A stretch of 26,521 nt of DNA, taken from positions 804 to 27,324 of the forward strand of contig NZ_JAKOOW010000005.1 of assembly GCF_022288825.1 (NCBI RefSeq). The letters run 5' to 3'. Numbering within the stretch: the first letter of the stretch is position 1; each line of letters begins with the position of its first letter. The stretch comes from Kingella pumchi. GTDB taxonomy: Bacteria; Pseudomonadota; Gammaproteobacteria; Burkholderiales; Neisseriaceae. Of the stretch, positions 15,592-23,525 are shown one piece after another. Under the pieces are notes generated by a model. The model ran no database searches, was not told the DNA's origin, and saw only the letters and a program-made list of their open reading frames with translations. The translations under genes and the position numbers were made by a program.

Positions 15592-15647
15592 GCGCCCTAC
15601 CCTTGCCGTTTGGCGACGCTTGCAGGCAGCCTGAAAACGTTTTGCCC

Positions 15648-15687
15648 AAGCAGCCTGAAACGGTTTTTGCCGTTTCAGGCTGCTTTT
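15648..15687 (+). terminator. DUS-pair terminator after the hemerythrin gene
   Basis: AAGCAGCCTGAAACGG and CCGTTTCAGGCTGCTTTT form a long hairpin with TTTTT in the loop and four T after it. A further DUS at about 15624-15636 precedes it and another lies at about 15717-15728. Confidence 0.8.
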
Positions 15688-15777
15688 AAGCACCCGCTTG
15701 CCGCATCCCCCATCCGGCAGCCTGAAAACATTTGCCTGCCGGCTGCTGAAACAGTTGAAACGGCGGCGCAGCACAGT

Positions 15778-15783
15778 TATAGT
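15778..15783 (+). promoter_or_regulatory. -10 box for the DUF4870 gene
   Basis: TATAGT, 46 bases before the ATG at 15830. No clear -35 is seen. Confidence 0.35.
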
Positions 15784-15829
15784 CCGCCACACTTTCATTT
15801 TTCATTGATCCCGCACCGAGGAAAACACC

Positions 15830-16303
15830 ATGAGCGATTTGAATCTCAATAAAGAATCCGAACAGCCCGATTCGCAAAGCCTGGCCGCCCAAGCCCAAGC
15901 GGCCGGCGAAGCCGCCGAGCGGGTTATCGCCGAAGATGCCGCGCGCGCCGCCGCGCAAAACACCGCATCCGCCGCCGTATCCGCCGACGATGCCAATCTG
16001 GCGATGCTCGCGCATCTGCTGAGCATTGTTTTCGGCTTTATCGCGCCGCTGATTATCTGGATGATCAGCAAAGACCAGCCGCAAAAAGGCTTTGTTGCCG
16101 ACCAGGCCAAAGAAGCGCTGAATTTTCAGATTACCGTTATCATCGCCCTGTGTATTGCCGGTGTGCTAATGGTGGTTTTTATCGGTATTCTCCTTGTTCC
16201 GATGATTCTGGTTGTTAATTTTGTGCTGTGCATTCTCGCCGGCTTGAAAGCGCGCGAAGGTGTCGCCTACCGCTATCCCTTTACCCTGCGGCTGCTCAAA
16301 TAA
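15830..16303 (+). CDS. DUF4870 membrane protein
   Basis: A 157-residue protein. Residues 1-50 are hydrophilic and Ala/Glu-rich, without a signal peptide and probably cytoplasmic. The DUF4870 (Tic20-like) core begins at DANLAMLAHLLSIVFGFIAP and has three likely transmembrane helices (about residues 57-76, 101-118 and 120-140), with the conserved FVADQAKEALNFQITV stretch between helices 1 and 2. It ends in REGVAYRYPFTLRLLK, the usual family end. The molecular function is unknown. AGGA lies upstream of the ATG. The gene is bracketed by DUS hairpins and is probably monocistronic. Confidence 0.9.
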   Translation: MSDLNLNKESEQPDSQSLAAQAQAAGEAAERVIAEDAARAAAQNTASAAVSADDANLAMLAHLLSIVFGFIAPLIIWMISKDQPQKGFVADQAKEALNFQITVIIALCIAGVLMVVFIGILLVPMILVVNFVLCILAGLKAREGVAYRYPFTLRLLK

Positions 16304-16314
16304 GCGCCGCGCCC

Positions 16315-16358
16315 AAGCAGCCTGAAAACCCTTTTTGCGGTTTTCAGGCTGCTTTTTT
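16315..16358 (+). terminator. DUS-pair terminator after the DUF4870 gene
   Basis: AAGCAGCCTGAAAACC and GGTTTTCAGGCTGCTTTTTT form a hairpin followed by six T. The stop codon is only 11 bases upstream. Confidence 0.88.
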
Positions 16359-16390
16359 GCACGACACGCCACCAGATGCCGGGAAATCCA

Positions 16391-16396
16391 TATAAT
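16391..16396 (+). promoter_or_regulatory. -10 box for the HExxH protein gene
   Basis: TATAAT, 28 bases before the ATG at 16425. It follows the preceding terminator directly. Confidence 0.5.
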
Positions 16397-16424
16397 CTAA
16401 ACACTTTTCGCCACACTCCCCACC

Positions 16425-16988
16425 ATGCCCTTGTTCCCCTTTCCCGCCCCGCGCCTGCCCACCGCCGGCGAGCGCGCGCTGATCGAGCCGCTGTTCGGCG
16501 GCGTAATCGACTGCAACCGCTTGCGGATTTACCGCCGCCGCTACCTGCCCTTTCAGGCTGCCGCCACCGCGATGGCGCCCAACGGCGCGCTGTATTTCCC
16601 GCAGCCCAAGCGCGGCGGCGGGCTGTATTGCACCGATTTTTCGCAGCAACCGCCCACCATGCAGGCGCTGTTTGTCCACGAATGCGTGCACGTTTGGCAG
16701 CACCGCTTGGGCTATCCGGTGCGCCTGGCCGGCCTGCTGCTGGCGCTCTCGGGCGGCTACCGCCAACGCGCCGCCTACCGCTACCGCCATCTGCTGGGCG
16801 AAAACCGCCGTTTCTGCCAGTTCAATATGGAGCAGCAGGCCGATATGGTGGCCGACTATTTTCTTGCCGAGCGCCACGGTAAGGGCGCGCCGCCCGAATT
16901 GCGCCGCCTGCTCGCGCCGTTTCTCGCCAACCCTGCCGACCGCAGCCTGCTGCCCGCCCTACCGCGCCTGCGGGCAAAAGGGTTTTAA
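16425..16988 (+). CDS. HExxH-containing 'Vgr-related' putative metallopeptidase
   Basis: A 187-residue protein with a zincin-like motif H85-E-C-V-H89-V-W-Q-H93; the two first His and Glu could form a zinc site and His93 or a later residue a third ligand. The flanking pattern (AGERALIEPLFGGVIDCNRLRIYRRRYLPFQ..., ALFVHECVHVWQH) resembles proteins annotated 'vgr related' or 'type IV secretion protein Rhs' in proteobacteria. Those names come from neighbourhood, not from tested function. No signal peptide or transmembrane helix is evident. No T6SS, Rhs or effector gene lies nearby. The residues FQAA near position 43 are encoded by a DUS. It is probably transcribed alone, with a TATAAT upstream and a DUS terminator downstream. 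Confidence 0.8.
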   Translation: MPLFPFPAPRLPTAGERALIEPLFGGVIDCNRLRIYRRRYLPFQAAATAMAPNGALYFPQPKRGGGLYCTDFSQQPPTMQALFVHECVHVWQHRLGYPVRLAGLLLALSGGYRQRAAYRYRHLLGENRRFCQFNMEQQADMVADYFLAERHGKGAPPELRRLLAPFLANPADRSLLPALPRLRAKGF

Positions 16989-16996
16989 ACGGCACC

Positions 16997-17038
16997 AAGG
17001 CAGCCTGAAAACCAAATTCCGTTTTCAGGCTGCTTTTT
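16997..17038 (+). terminator. DUS-pair terminator after the HExxH gene
   Basis: AAGGCAGCCTGAAAAC and GTTTTCAGGCTGCTTTTT form a hairpin followed by five T, beginning 8 bases after the stop codon. Confidence 0.85.
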
Positions 17039-17099
17039 GTTGCCGCCGCCCCAACTGCCGCCAATCCCGCCGATAGCACGCCCCGCCGCCGCTTGCGGC

Positions 17100-17105
17100 T
17101 ATAAT
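17100..17105 (+). promoter_or_regulatory. -10 box for the lipoprotein-ispF unit
   Basis: TATAAT, 34 bases before the GTG start at 17140. No -35 is recognised. Confidence 0.5.
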
Positions 17106-17139
17106 GCCGCCTTTGCCGAACGAAGCCGAAAGGAATGCC

Positions 17140-17541
17140 GTGAAAATCCCGCCGCTGCCCCTGCTGCTGGCGCTGGCCGCCTGCCAAAGCCCGCTGCCGC
17201 AAAACTTCGCCGTACAGTCGCTGCAGCTGGTGGTGTACCGTGACGGCGCCGGCCGGCCGCAGATTCCCAAGCCGCTCAACGCCGGCGAAAAACGCCGCGC
17301 CGGCTGGCAAAACTGGCTTGCCGCCCACCGCGGCCAATGGCAGCGCGGCGCCGGCCAAACCGCCGCCGGCGCCACCCTGTGGTGCGCGCAATGGCAGGAT
17401 AGCAAAGGCGAGCAGCGCATCTGCAACCGCGACAATCAGGCGCTGGTGTGGTTCGGCACCGGCGTATTGCGCGACCCGCAGGCCATCGCCGAAGCCAACA
17501 AAATCTGGATCGGCCGCGGCCAGAGCGTCTCCCCGTTTTAA
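17140..17541 (+). CDS. Small putative lipoprotein of unknown function
   Basis: A 133-residue protein that I do not recognise. Reading from the GTG at 17140 gives a short lipoprotein signal (V-K-IPPLPLLLALAAC) with lipobox LAAC, Cys at residue 15, and AAAGGA at an ideal distance upstream. An in-frame ATG at 17104 would place the signal internally and overlaps the -10 box. The mature part is rich in Trp, Gln and Arg (VVYRDGAGRPQIPKPLN, LWCAQWQDSKGEQRICNRD) and has two further Cys that could form a disulfide in the periplasm. The ispF ATG follows after 18 bases with no terminator, so the two are probably co-transcribed. Confidence 0.8.
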   Translation: MKIPPLPLLLALAACQSPLPQNFAVQSLQLVVYRDGAGRPQIPKPLNAGEKRRAGWQNWLAAHRGQWQRGAGQTAAGATLWCAQWQDSKGEQRICNRDNQALVWFGTGVLRDPQAIAEANKIWIGRGQSVSPF

Positions 17542-17559
17542 CCCGTTTTGAAAGCCCTT

Positions 17560-18039
17560 ATGAATATCCGCATCGGACAAGGCTACGACGTCCACCGCCT
17601 GACTACAGGCCGCCCGCTGATACTCGGCGGCGTGCATATCCCCCACGAAACCGGCCTGCTCGGCCATTCCGACGCCGACGCCCTCTTACACGCGCTCACC
17701 GACGCCCTGCTCGGCGCCGCCGGCCTGGGCGACATCGGCAGCCACTTCCCCGACACCGCCGCCGAATTTGCCGGCGCCGACAGCCGCGAGCTTTTGCGCC
17801 GCGCCTACGCCGCCGTGCGCCAAGCCGGCTGGCAGGCGGTCAATGCCGACTGCACCATCATCGCCCAGCGCCCCAAACTCGCGCCGCACATCGCCGCCAT
17901 GCGCGCCAATATCGCCGCCGACCTGGCGCTGCCGGTTTCCTGCGTCAATATCAAAGGCAAAACCAACGAAACCCTCGGCTATCTCGGCCGCTGCGAAGCC
18001 ATCGAAGCGCAGGCCGTGGTGCTGCTGCAGGCAGCCTGA
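17560..18039 (+). CDS. ispF: 2-C-methyl-D-erythritol 2,4-cyclodiphosphate synthase
   Basis: An enzyme of the MEP isoprenoid pathway that cyclises CDP-methylerythritol 2-phosphate with loss of CMP. The 159-residue length is typical. The zinc ligands D10-V-H12 and H44, the signature HSDADALLHALTDALLGAAGLGDIG (from about residue 36) and the C-terminal NIKGKTNETLGYLGRCEGIEA-like block (here with CEAIEA) are all present. The ATG at 17560 gives the conserved MNIRIGQGYDVHRL start. ispD, often adjacent to ispF in Neisseria, is absent here; an unrelated lipoprotein gene precedes it. The last codons and TGA stop (QAA-stop) are formed by a DUS. Confidence 0.97.
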   Translation: MNIRIGQGYDVHRLTTGRPLILGGVHIPHETGLLGHSDADALLHALTDALLGAAGLGDIGSHFPDTAAEFAGADSRELLRRAYAAVRQAGWQAVNADCTIIAQRPKLAPHIAAMRANIAADLALPVSCVNIKGKTNETLGYLGRCEAIEAQAVVLLQAA

Positions 18040-18073
18040 AAGCCAAGCGGTTTTCTACCCTTTCAGGCTGCCT
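18031..18073. repeat. Inverted DUS pair at the end of ispF
   Basis: GGCAGCCTGAAAG and CTTTCAGGCTGCC flank about 17 bases. The left copy contains the ispF stop codon. No T-tract follows, so readthrough into galE remains possible. Confidence 0.75.
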
Positions 18074-18107
18074 AAAACCCCAACCCGTCCCAACAAACGA
18101 GCAAACC

Positions 18108-19127
18108 ATGAATATTCTGATTACCGGCGCCGCCGGCTTTATCGGCTCGCATACCGCCGTCGAACTGCTGGCCGCCGGCCACTACACCGTCCTGCTCGAC
18201 AACTTCAGCAACTCCTCGCCAGCAGTGCTGGAGCGCATCGCCGAAATCAGCGGCCGCCGCGCGCCGTTTTACCAGGGCGACATCCGCGACCGCGCCCTGC
18301 TGCGCCGCGTGTTTGCCGAGCAGCAAATCGACAGCGTGATCCACTTTGCCGCGCTCAAAGCAGTGGGCGAGAGCGTACAAAAACCGCTCGAGTATTACGA
18401 CAACAACGTCTCCGGCAGCCTGGTTTTGTTTGAAGAAATGGCCGCCGCCGGCGTGTTTTCGATCGTGTTCAGCTCGTCGGCCACCGTGTACGGCAATCCG
18501 GCGCGGGTACCGATCGACGAAACCATGCCCACCGGCGCCACCACCAATCCCTACGGCACGTCCAAGCACATCATCGAAACCGTGCTGCGCGATCTGGCCG
18601 CCGCCGATGCGCGCTGGAGCGCCGTGCTGCTGCGCTATTTCAACCCCATCGGCGCCCACCCCGGCGGGCGCATCGGCGAAGACCCCAAAGGCATCCCCAA
18701 CAATCTGCTGCCCTATATCTGCCGAGTCGCCGCCGGCACGCTGCCCGAATTGTCGGTATTCGGCAGCGACTACCCCACGCCCGACGGCACCGGCGTGCGC
18801 GACTACATCCACGTTGTCGATCTCGCCCGCGGCCACCTGAAGGCGCTCGAAGCCAAAGCCGGCCGCAGCGGCGTACACACCTACAACCTCGGCACCGGCC
18901 GCGGCTATTCGGTGCTGGAAGTGGTACGCGCCTTCGAGCGCGCCAGCGGCTGCAGCATTCCCTACGCGCTCAAACCGCGCCGCGCCGGCGACATTGCCCA
19001 ATGCTACGCCGACCCCGCCCGCGCCGCCGCCGAATTGGGCTGGCAGGCGCAATACGGTCTCGACGACATGATGCGCGACAGCTGGAACTGGCAGCGCAAC
19101 AACCCCGAAGGCTACGGCAGCCGCTAA
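18108..19127 (+). CDS. galE: UDP-glucose 4-epimerase
   Basis: A short-chain dehydrogenase-type enzyme that interconverts UDP-glucose and UDP-galactose, supplying galactose for lipooligosaccharide. The protein has 339 residues, the usual length. The NAD-binding motif GAAGFIG is at residues 7-13, and the catalytic residues S124 (FSSSATVYG), Y149 and K153 (NPYGTSK) fall at the same numbers as in E. coli GalE. RYFNPIGAHPGGRIGEDP and VRDYIHVVDLARGH are the usual substrate-site blocks. I chose the ATG at 18108; the reading frame is open for 660 bases upstream, but that part is only the shadow of the lipoprotein and ispF genes. No other sugar genes lie nearby. Confidence 0.97.
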   Translation: MNILITGAAGFIGSHTAVELLAAGHYTVLLDNFSNSSPAVLERIAEISGRRAPFYQGDIRDRALLRRVFAEQQIDSVIHFAALKAVGESVQKPLEYYDNNVSGSLVLFEEMAAAGVFSIVFSSSATVYGNPARVPIDETMPTGATTNPYGTSKHIIETVLRDLAAADARWSAVLLRYFNPIGAHPGGRIGEDPKGIPNNLLPYICRVAAGTLPELSVFGSDYPTPDGTGVRDYIHVVDLARGHLKALEAKAGRSGVHTYNLGTGRGYSVLEVVRAFERASGCSIPYALKPRRAGDIAQCYADPARAAAELGWQAQYGLDDMMRDSWNWQRNNPEGYGSR

Positions 19128-19142
19128 GGCTTTCCAAGCCGC

Positions 19143-19195
19143 TTTCAGGCAGCCTGAAAACCGTTTTGCCGCCCGCCGCACCTTTCAGGCTGCCT
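19143..19195. repeat. DUS cluster after galE
   Basis: A palindromic DUS (19143-19159) and an inverted single copy (about 19182-19195) flank a C-rich spacer. They can form a hairpin between galE and the hydrolase gene, but no T-tract follows. Confidence 0.65.
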
Positions 19196-19235
19196 GCGGC
19201 CCATCCCGTCAAACCCACCCACCCGAAAGTTTCCC

Positions 19236-19880
19236 ATGCTGCAACCCTACACCCTGCTGCACGCCGCCTGCCCCGCCGGCCAAATCGAAAATCTCTACAT
19301 CCCCGCCCAGGGTACGCCGCGCGGCGTTGCCATCGTACACCATCCCAACCCGCTGCAGGGCGGCACCTTTACCAACAAAGTCGCGCAAACCGCCGCCAAA
19401 GCGCTCGCCCAGCTCGGCTTTCACTGCTACCTGCCCAATTCGCGCGGCACCGGCAACAGCGAAGGCGAGCACGACTACGGCGCCGGCGAGAGCGACGACA
19501 TGGCCGCGCTGGCCCAATGGGCGAAACAGCGCCACCCCGAAGCGCCGCTGCTGGTGCTGGCCGGCTTTTCCTTCGGCGGCTATGTTGCCACCCTCGCCGC
19601 CGAGCGCGTGCAGCCCGATTTGCTGCTGCTTATCGGCGCCGCCCTCGGCCACTACAAAGATCGCACCCCCGCCCCGAGCGCGCCCAAGCCCGAGCACACC
19701 CTGCTGGTGCACGGCGCCGCCGACGAAGTCGTCGCCCTGCAAAACGTGCTTAACTGGGCGGCGCCGCAAAACCTGCCGGTAATCGTGCTGCCCGAAGCCA
19801 GCCACTTTTTCCACGGCAAACTGATTCCCCTGCGCGACACCCTGCTGCGCTTTATCCCGCCGCTGCTGGAAGCGGCCTGA
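19236..19880 (+). CDS. Alpha/beta hydrolase
   Basis: A 214-residue serine hydrolase-like protein. The nucleophile elbow is G-F-S112-F-G-G, the acid is probably D163 in HGAADEVV and the base H190 in EASHFFHG, so the triad looks complete. The oxyanion-hole region is HHPNPLQGGTFTNKV, and LPNSRGTGNSEGEHDYG is the family's second block. This matches a widespread proteobacterial group of small cytosolic alpha/beta hydrolases related to the dienelactone hydrolase clan. The substrate is unknown. No signal peptide is seen. It stops with EAA-TGA directly before AAG, much like a decayed DUS. A DUS terminator follows. Confidence 0.9.
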   Translation: MLQPYTLLHAACPAGQIENLYIPAQGTPRGVAIVHHPNPLQGGTFTNKVAQTAAKALAQLGFHCYLPNSRGTGNSEGEHDYGAGESDDMAALAQWAKQRHPEAPLLVLAGFSFGGYVATLAAERVQPDLLLLIGAALGHYKDRTPAPSAPKPEHTLLVHGAADEVVALQNVLNWAAPQNLPVIVLPEASHFFHGKLIPLRDTLLRFIPPLLEAA

Positions 19881-19902
19881 AAGCCGTCCGCGCGTTAAAC
19901 CC

Positions 19903-19946
19903 AAAGCAGCCTGAAAGCCGGTTTTGCGCTTTTCAGGCTGCTTTTT
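19903..19946 (+). terminator. DUS-pair terminator after the hydrolase gene
   Basis: AAAGCAGCCTGAAAGCCGG and GCGCTTTTCAGGCTGCTTTTT form a hairpin followed by five T. Confidence 0.85.
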
Positions 19947-20062
19947 GGGATTCCGACAGAATGCGGAACAACAACCCCTACCGCCCCCCGCGTAGGCGGG
20001 AATCTTGGTCAAACGTGGGCGGCGGTTGATTTACCGAATGCTGCCCAAAGTCCGAAAAAGCC

Positions 20063-20098
20063 AAAGGCAGCCTGAAACCGTTTTCAGGCTGCCTTTTT
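20063..20098 (+). terminator. Second DUS-pair hairpin before the RDD gene
   Basis: AAAGGCAGCCTGAAA and TTTTCAGGCTGCCTTTTT form a compact hairpin with a five-base T run. It stands between the hydrolase terminator and the RDD gene. The 325-base gap 19881-20205 otherwise holds a degenerate repeat near 19984-20003 and no gene that I can support. Confidence 0.75.
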
Positions 20099-20205
20099 CT
20101 GCCGCCGCGGCAAACGGAGCGCGACAATTTTCCGTCTGCCGTTTACAATCGCTCCCCTTTCAGGCTGCCATCAAGGCCCGCCGTCCCTTACTTCAGGAGA
20201 AAATC

Positions 20206-20775
20206 GTGAATATCGAAAAACCCGATCCCTATGCCGCCCCGCAGAGCTTCGAAACCGAAGCGTTTGTCGAAGTCGATATCGCCCCGCCGCTGCGGCGCAT
20301 CGGTGCCTATCTGCTGAATACACTGTTTCAGATACTGGCGATGATCCCGCTGATTATTGCCATCGCCAGCGTCGTCAGACAATCACAGGTTTTGGATATG
20401 GAGCTGGTCATCCGGCAAAACAGCGGCTTACTGCTGCTGGGTGCGGTACTGCTGTTTGCGCTGGGCATTGTCCAGGCCGCGCTGTTGACCTCCCGCGGCC
20501 AGTCGCTGGGCAAAATGATCTGCCGCCTGAAAGTGGTGAAAACCGACGGCAGCGATGCCGGCTTTGTCGGCGCGGTACTGCTGCGCGAAATTGTGTTTTG
20601 GGTCGGCATCGCCATTGCCGGCGGCATTATCAGCGCCCTCACCGGCTGGCAAGACAACTGGCTAAACAATCTGGCCATGCTGGTCTGCCTGGTGCAGCTG
20701 TGCGTTGGCAACCGCCGCACCATCCAAGACATGCTGGCCGGCACGGTGGTGATCAAACTGCCGCCCAAATACTGA
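20206..20775 (+). CDS. RDD-family membrane protein
   Basis: A 189-residue inner-membrane protein starting at GTG 20206, preceded by CAGGAGA at the right distance. An upstream in-frame ATG at 20005 would run through two DUS hairpins and is rejected. The hydrophilic N-terminus is followed by an RDD-like start (PPLRRIGAYLLNTLFQ, where the usual Asp is replaced by Asn), then four probable transmembrane helices (about residues 38-60, 75-95, 125-145 and 155-170). The central GQSLGKMICRLKVVKTDG and terminal NRRTIQDMLAGTVVIK blocks are typical of the family. The function is unknown; some relatives act in ion or solute transport. Confidence 0.9.
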   Translation: MNIEKPDPYAAPQSFETEAFVEVDIAPPLRRIGAYLLNTLFQILAMIPLIIAIASVVRQSQVLDMELVIRQNSGLLLLGAVLLFALGIVQAALLTSRGQSLGKMICRLKVVKTDGSDAGFVGAVLLREIVFWVGIAIAGGIISALTGWQDNWLNNLAMLVCLVQLCVGNRRTIQDMLAGTVVIKLPPKY

Positions 20776-20837
20776 GCCTGCCAAACTTTTCAGGCTGCCT
20801 GCCCGCCACGGCAAGGCAGCCTGAAAAGGCTCAAGCC

Positions 20838-20884
20838 AAAAGCAGCCTGAAAGCCGGTTTTGCGGTTTTCAGGCTGCTTTTTTT
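20838..20884. terminator. Bidirectional DUS-pair terminator (RDD gene / mutS)
   Basis: AAAAGCAGCCTGAAAGCCGG and GCGGTTTTCAGGCTGCTTTTTTT form a long hairpin between convergent genes. It has seven T on the plus side and four T on the minus side, so it can serve both the RDD gene and mutS, whose stop is 16 bases away. Confidence 0.88.
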
Positions 20885-20899
20885 GTTGTGTGAATGCTG

Positions 20900-23497
20900 T
20901 CAGCAAAATTCGTCGGCGGCGCTTTGCTGCAGGCGGTAGAGCAAATCGAGCGCTTGGCGCGGGGTGAGTTCGTCGGGTTTGAGCGCGGCGATTTCCTGCA
21001 GCAGGGGATGGGCGGGAGCGGTGCTGTCGCCGGCAGCGGCGGTTTTCAGGCTGCTTTGCTCGGCGGCGGGTGGCGGGGCGAACATATCAAGCTGCGGGCG
21101 CTGGGCGCCGGACTGGGCTTCGAGCGCTTCGAGATGCTTTTGCGCGGCTTTGAGCGCGGCGGCGGGCAGGCCGGCGAGTTTGGCGACGGCGATGCCGTAG
21201 CTTTTCTCGGCGGGGCCGGCTTCGATATGGTGCAAAAACACGATGTCCTGCCCTTCTTCCAGCGCGCTCAGGTGCATATTGACGGCGGCGGCATGCTGCT
21301 CGGGCAGGCGGGTCAGCTCGAAATAGTGGGTGGCAAACAGGCTGAAGGACTGGTTTTTCTGCAGCAGGTGTTCGGCAACGGCCTGCGCCAGCGCCAGGCC
21401 GTCGAAGGTGGAAGTGCCGCGGCCGACTTCGTCCATCAGCACCAGCGACTGCGCCGTGGCGTGGCGCAGGATGTAGGCGGTTTCGCTCATTTCGACCATA
21501 AAGGTCGAGCGGTTGGCGGCCAGATCGTCGGACGCGCCGATGCGGGTGAAAATCTGATCGACGGGGCCGATGCGGGCGGCGTCGGCGGGGATGAAGCTGC
21601 CGGTGTGCGCCAGCAGCACGATGTGGGCGACTTGGCGCATATAGGTGGATTTGCCGCCCATATTGGGGCCGGTAATCAGCATCAGGCGGCGGCGCTCGTC
21701 CAGCCGCGTGTGGTTAGGCGTGAAGCGGGCGACCTGCATTTCGACCACCGGATGGCGGCCGTTGTCGATTTCGATGCAGGGGTAATCGACAAACTGCGGC
21801 GCGCGGTAGTCGTGCTCGACGGCAAAACGGGCAAAGCAGCACAGCACATCGAGCGCGGCGGCGGCTTTGGCGCTTTGCTGCAGCAGGGGCAGCTGCTCCT
21901 GCAGTTCCTGCACCAGCGCTTCGTAGAGCCGTTTTTCCAGCGCCAGAGCTTTTTCCTGCGCGTTTAGGACTTTGTCTTCAAATTCTTTGAGCTCGGGGGT
22001 GATGAAGCGCTCGGCATTTTTCAGGGTTTGGCGGCGCTGGTAGTCGGCGGGCGCGTCGGCAGCCTGAACTTTGGACAGCTCGATATAAAAGCCGTGCACG
22101 CGGTTGAATTCCACTTTCAGGGTAGAAAGGCCGGTGCGCTCGCGCTCGCGTGCTTCCAGCGCCAGCAGAAATTCGTCGCCGTGGTTTTGGATGCGGCGCA
22201 ATTCGTCGAGCTCGGCGTGAAAGCCGTGGTTGATGACGCCGCCTTCGCGCAGCCACACCGCCGGCTCGGGCAATATGGCAGCCTGAAGACGCTCGGCAAT
22301 GGTTTTGCCCTGCGGAAAAATATCGGCCAGGGTGTCTAAAAGACTGCTTTCAGGCAGCCTTAACTCGTCCAGCGCCAGCAAACTGTCGCGCAGGCCGGAC
22401 AAATCGCGCGGGCGGGCGGTGCCGACGGCGATGCGCGCGGCGATGCGTTCGATGTCGGCAATGTTTTTCAGGCTGCCCTGCAGCGCGGCGTAGTCGTTTT
22501 GCAGCGCGGCAACGGCTTCCTGGCGGGTGCGGATGCGGCCGCGGTCGCGCAGCGGGTGGTGCAGCCATTGGGCGAGCAGGCGGCTGCCCATATTGCCGGC
22601 GCAACGGTCGAGCACCGAAAACAGCGTCGGCTCTTTTTTGCCGCCGAGCGTGGCGGTGATTTCGAGATTGCGGCGGGTGGCGGCGTCCATGCCGATGTAT
22701 TGCGCTTCGGTTTCCAGCGTCAGGCTGTCCAAGTGCTTGGGCAGGCGGGTTTGGGTGTGGCGGATGTAGTTCAAGAGCGCGCCGGCGGCGCCGATAGCAT
22801 CGTCGTGCAGCCCCATTTCCAGCCCGAAGCCGCGCAAGTCTTGGCTGGCGAAATAACCGGTGAGCAGGGCAAAACCGCTGTCGGGCGCAAATTGCCAGCC
22901 GTGCAGGCGGGTAACGGGGGTGTTTTCAGGCAGCCTGAAAGCGTCGGCGTCATCGTCCGGCACCAGCACTTCGGCCGCCTGCAGCCGCGCCAGCTCGTCG
23001 GCCAGCCGCGCCGGCGCGGTGGTTTTGACCTTAAACTCGCCGCTTTGCAGCGACACCCAGGCCAGCGCGATGCGGTTTTTGTATTTTTTGTGGCGGAACA
23101 CCGCGGCGGTGCGGTTGGTTTCCTTGTCTTCCAGCAGCGCCGAATCGGTGAGCGTGCCCGGGGTAACGATGCGCACCACTTCGCGCGCCACCGGCCCTTT
23201 GCCCGCGCCCACTTCGCCCACCTGCTCGCAGATGGCGACGCTGCGCCCCATCTTCACCAGCCGCGCCAGATACTGCTCGACCGAATGGTGCGGCACGCCC
23301 GCCATCTTCACCGGCTCGCCGTTTACCTGGCCGCGGGTGGTCAGGGTGATGTCCAGCAGTTTCGCCGCTTCGACGGCATCGTCGACAAACAATTCGTAAA
23401 AGTCGCCCATGCGGTAAAACAGCAATTTGTCCTGATGCTGCGATTTGATGTCGAAATACTGCTGCATCATCGGGGAAACGGCGGATTTGGTGCTCAT
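20900..23497 (-). CDS. mutS: DNA mismatch repair protein MutS
   Basis: A mismatch-recognition ATPase of methyl-independent or MutL-coupled repair. The protein has 865 residues. The mismatch-binding Phe-x-Glu lies at F33-Y-E35 (GDFYELF), the Walker A motif GPNMGGKSTYMRQ at about residues 607-619, and the Walker B/signature VLMDEVGRGTSTFDG and the helix-turn-helix end (FATHYFELTRL...) are intact. The C-terminal tail is shorter and variable. Several linkers are DUS-encoded (RLPEN, GSLKN, LRLPESS and SSLKTAA). I chose the ATG at 23497 (MSTKSAVSPMMQQYFDIK); the frame is open upstream for about 490 bases but shows only repeat- and DUS-derived sequence. An extended -10 box lies 29 bases upstream. 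Confidence 0.98.
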   Translation of the reverse strand: MSTKSAVSPMMQQYFDIKSQHQDKLLFYRMGDFYELFVDDAVEAAKLLDITLTTRGQVNGEPVKMAGVPHHSVEQYLARLVKMGRSVAICEQVGEVGAGKGPVAREVVRIVTPGTLTDSALLEDKETNRTAAVFRHKKYKNRIALAWVSLQSGEFKVKTTAPARLADELARLQAAEVLVPDDDADAFRLPENTPVTRLHGWQFAPDSGFALLTGYFASQDLRGFGLEMGLHDDAIGAAGALLNYIRHTQTRLPKHLDSLTLETEAQYIGMDAATRRNLEITATLGGKKEPTLFSVLDRCAGNMGSRLLAQWLHHPLRDRGRIRTRQEAVAALQNDYAALQGSLKNIADIERIAARIAVGTARPRDLSGLRDSLLALDELRLPESSLLDTLADIFPQGKTIAERLQAAILPEPAVWLREGGVINHGFHAELDELRRIQNHGDEFLLALEARERERTGLSTLKVEFNRVHGFYIELSKVQAADAPADYQRRQTLKNAERFITPELKEFEDKVLNAQEKALALEKRLYEALVQELQEQLPLLQQSAKAAAALDVLCCFARFAVEHDYRAPQFVDYPCIEIDNGRHPVVEMQVARFTPNHTRLDERRRLMLITGPNMGGKSTYMRQVAHIVLLAHTGSFIPADAARIGPVDQIFTRIGASDDLAANRSTFMVEMSETAYILRHATAQSLVLMDEVGRGTSTFDGLALAQAVAEHLLQKNQSFSLFATHYFELTRLPEQHAAAVNMHLSALEEGQDIVFLHHIEAGPAEKSYGIAVAKLAGLPAAALKAAQKHLEALEAQSGAQRPQLDMFAPPPAAEQSSLKTAAAGDSTAPAHPLLQEIAALKPDELTPRQALDLLYRLQQSAADEFC

Positions 23498-23525
23498 CTT
23501 CGGCTCGCGGTGGGGAAAACGGCGG

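Noticed and set aside
17448..18107. Long N-terminal extension of galE
   Set aside because: The Arg/Pro-rich extension is the shifted reading of the lipoprotein gene and ispF; GalE numbering of S124, Y149 and K153 fits the start at 18108.
19984..20003. dRS3-like neisserial repeat (GCGTAGGCGGGAAT)
   Set aside because: Only one half matches ATTCCC-N8-GGGAAT; the other half reads CCCCCC, so it is at best a degenerate copy and I do not call it.
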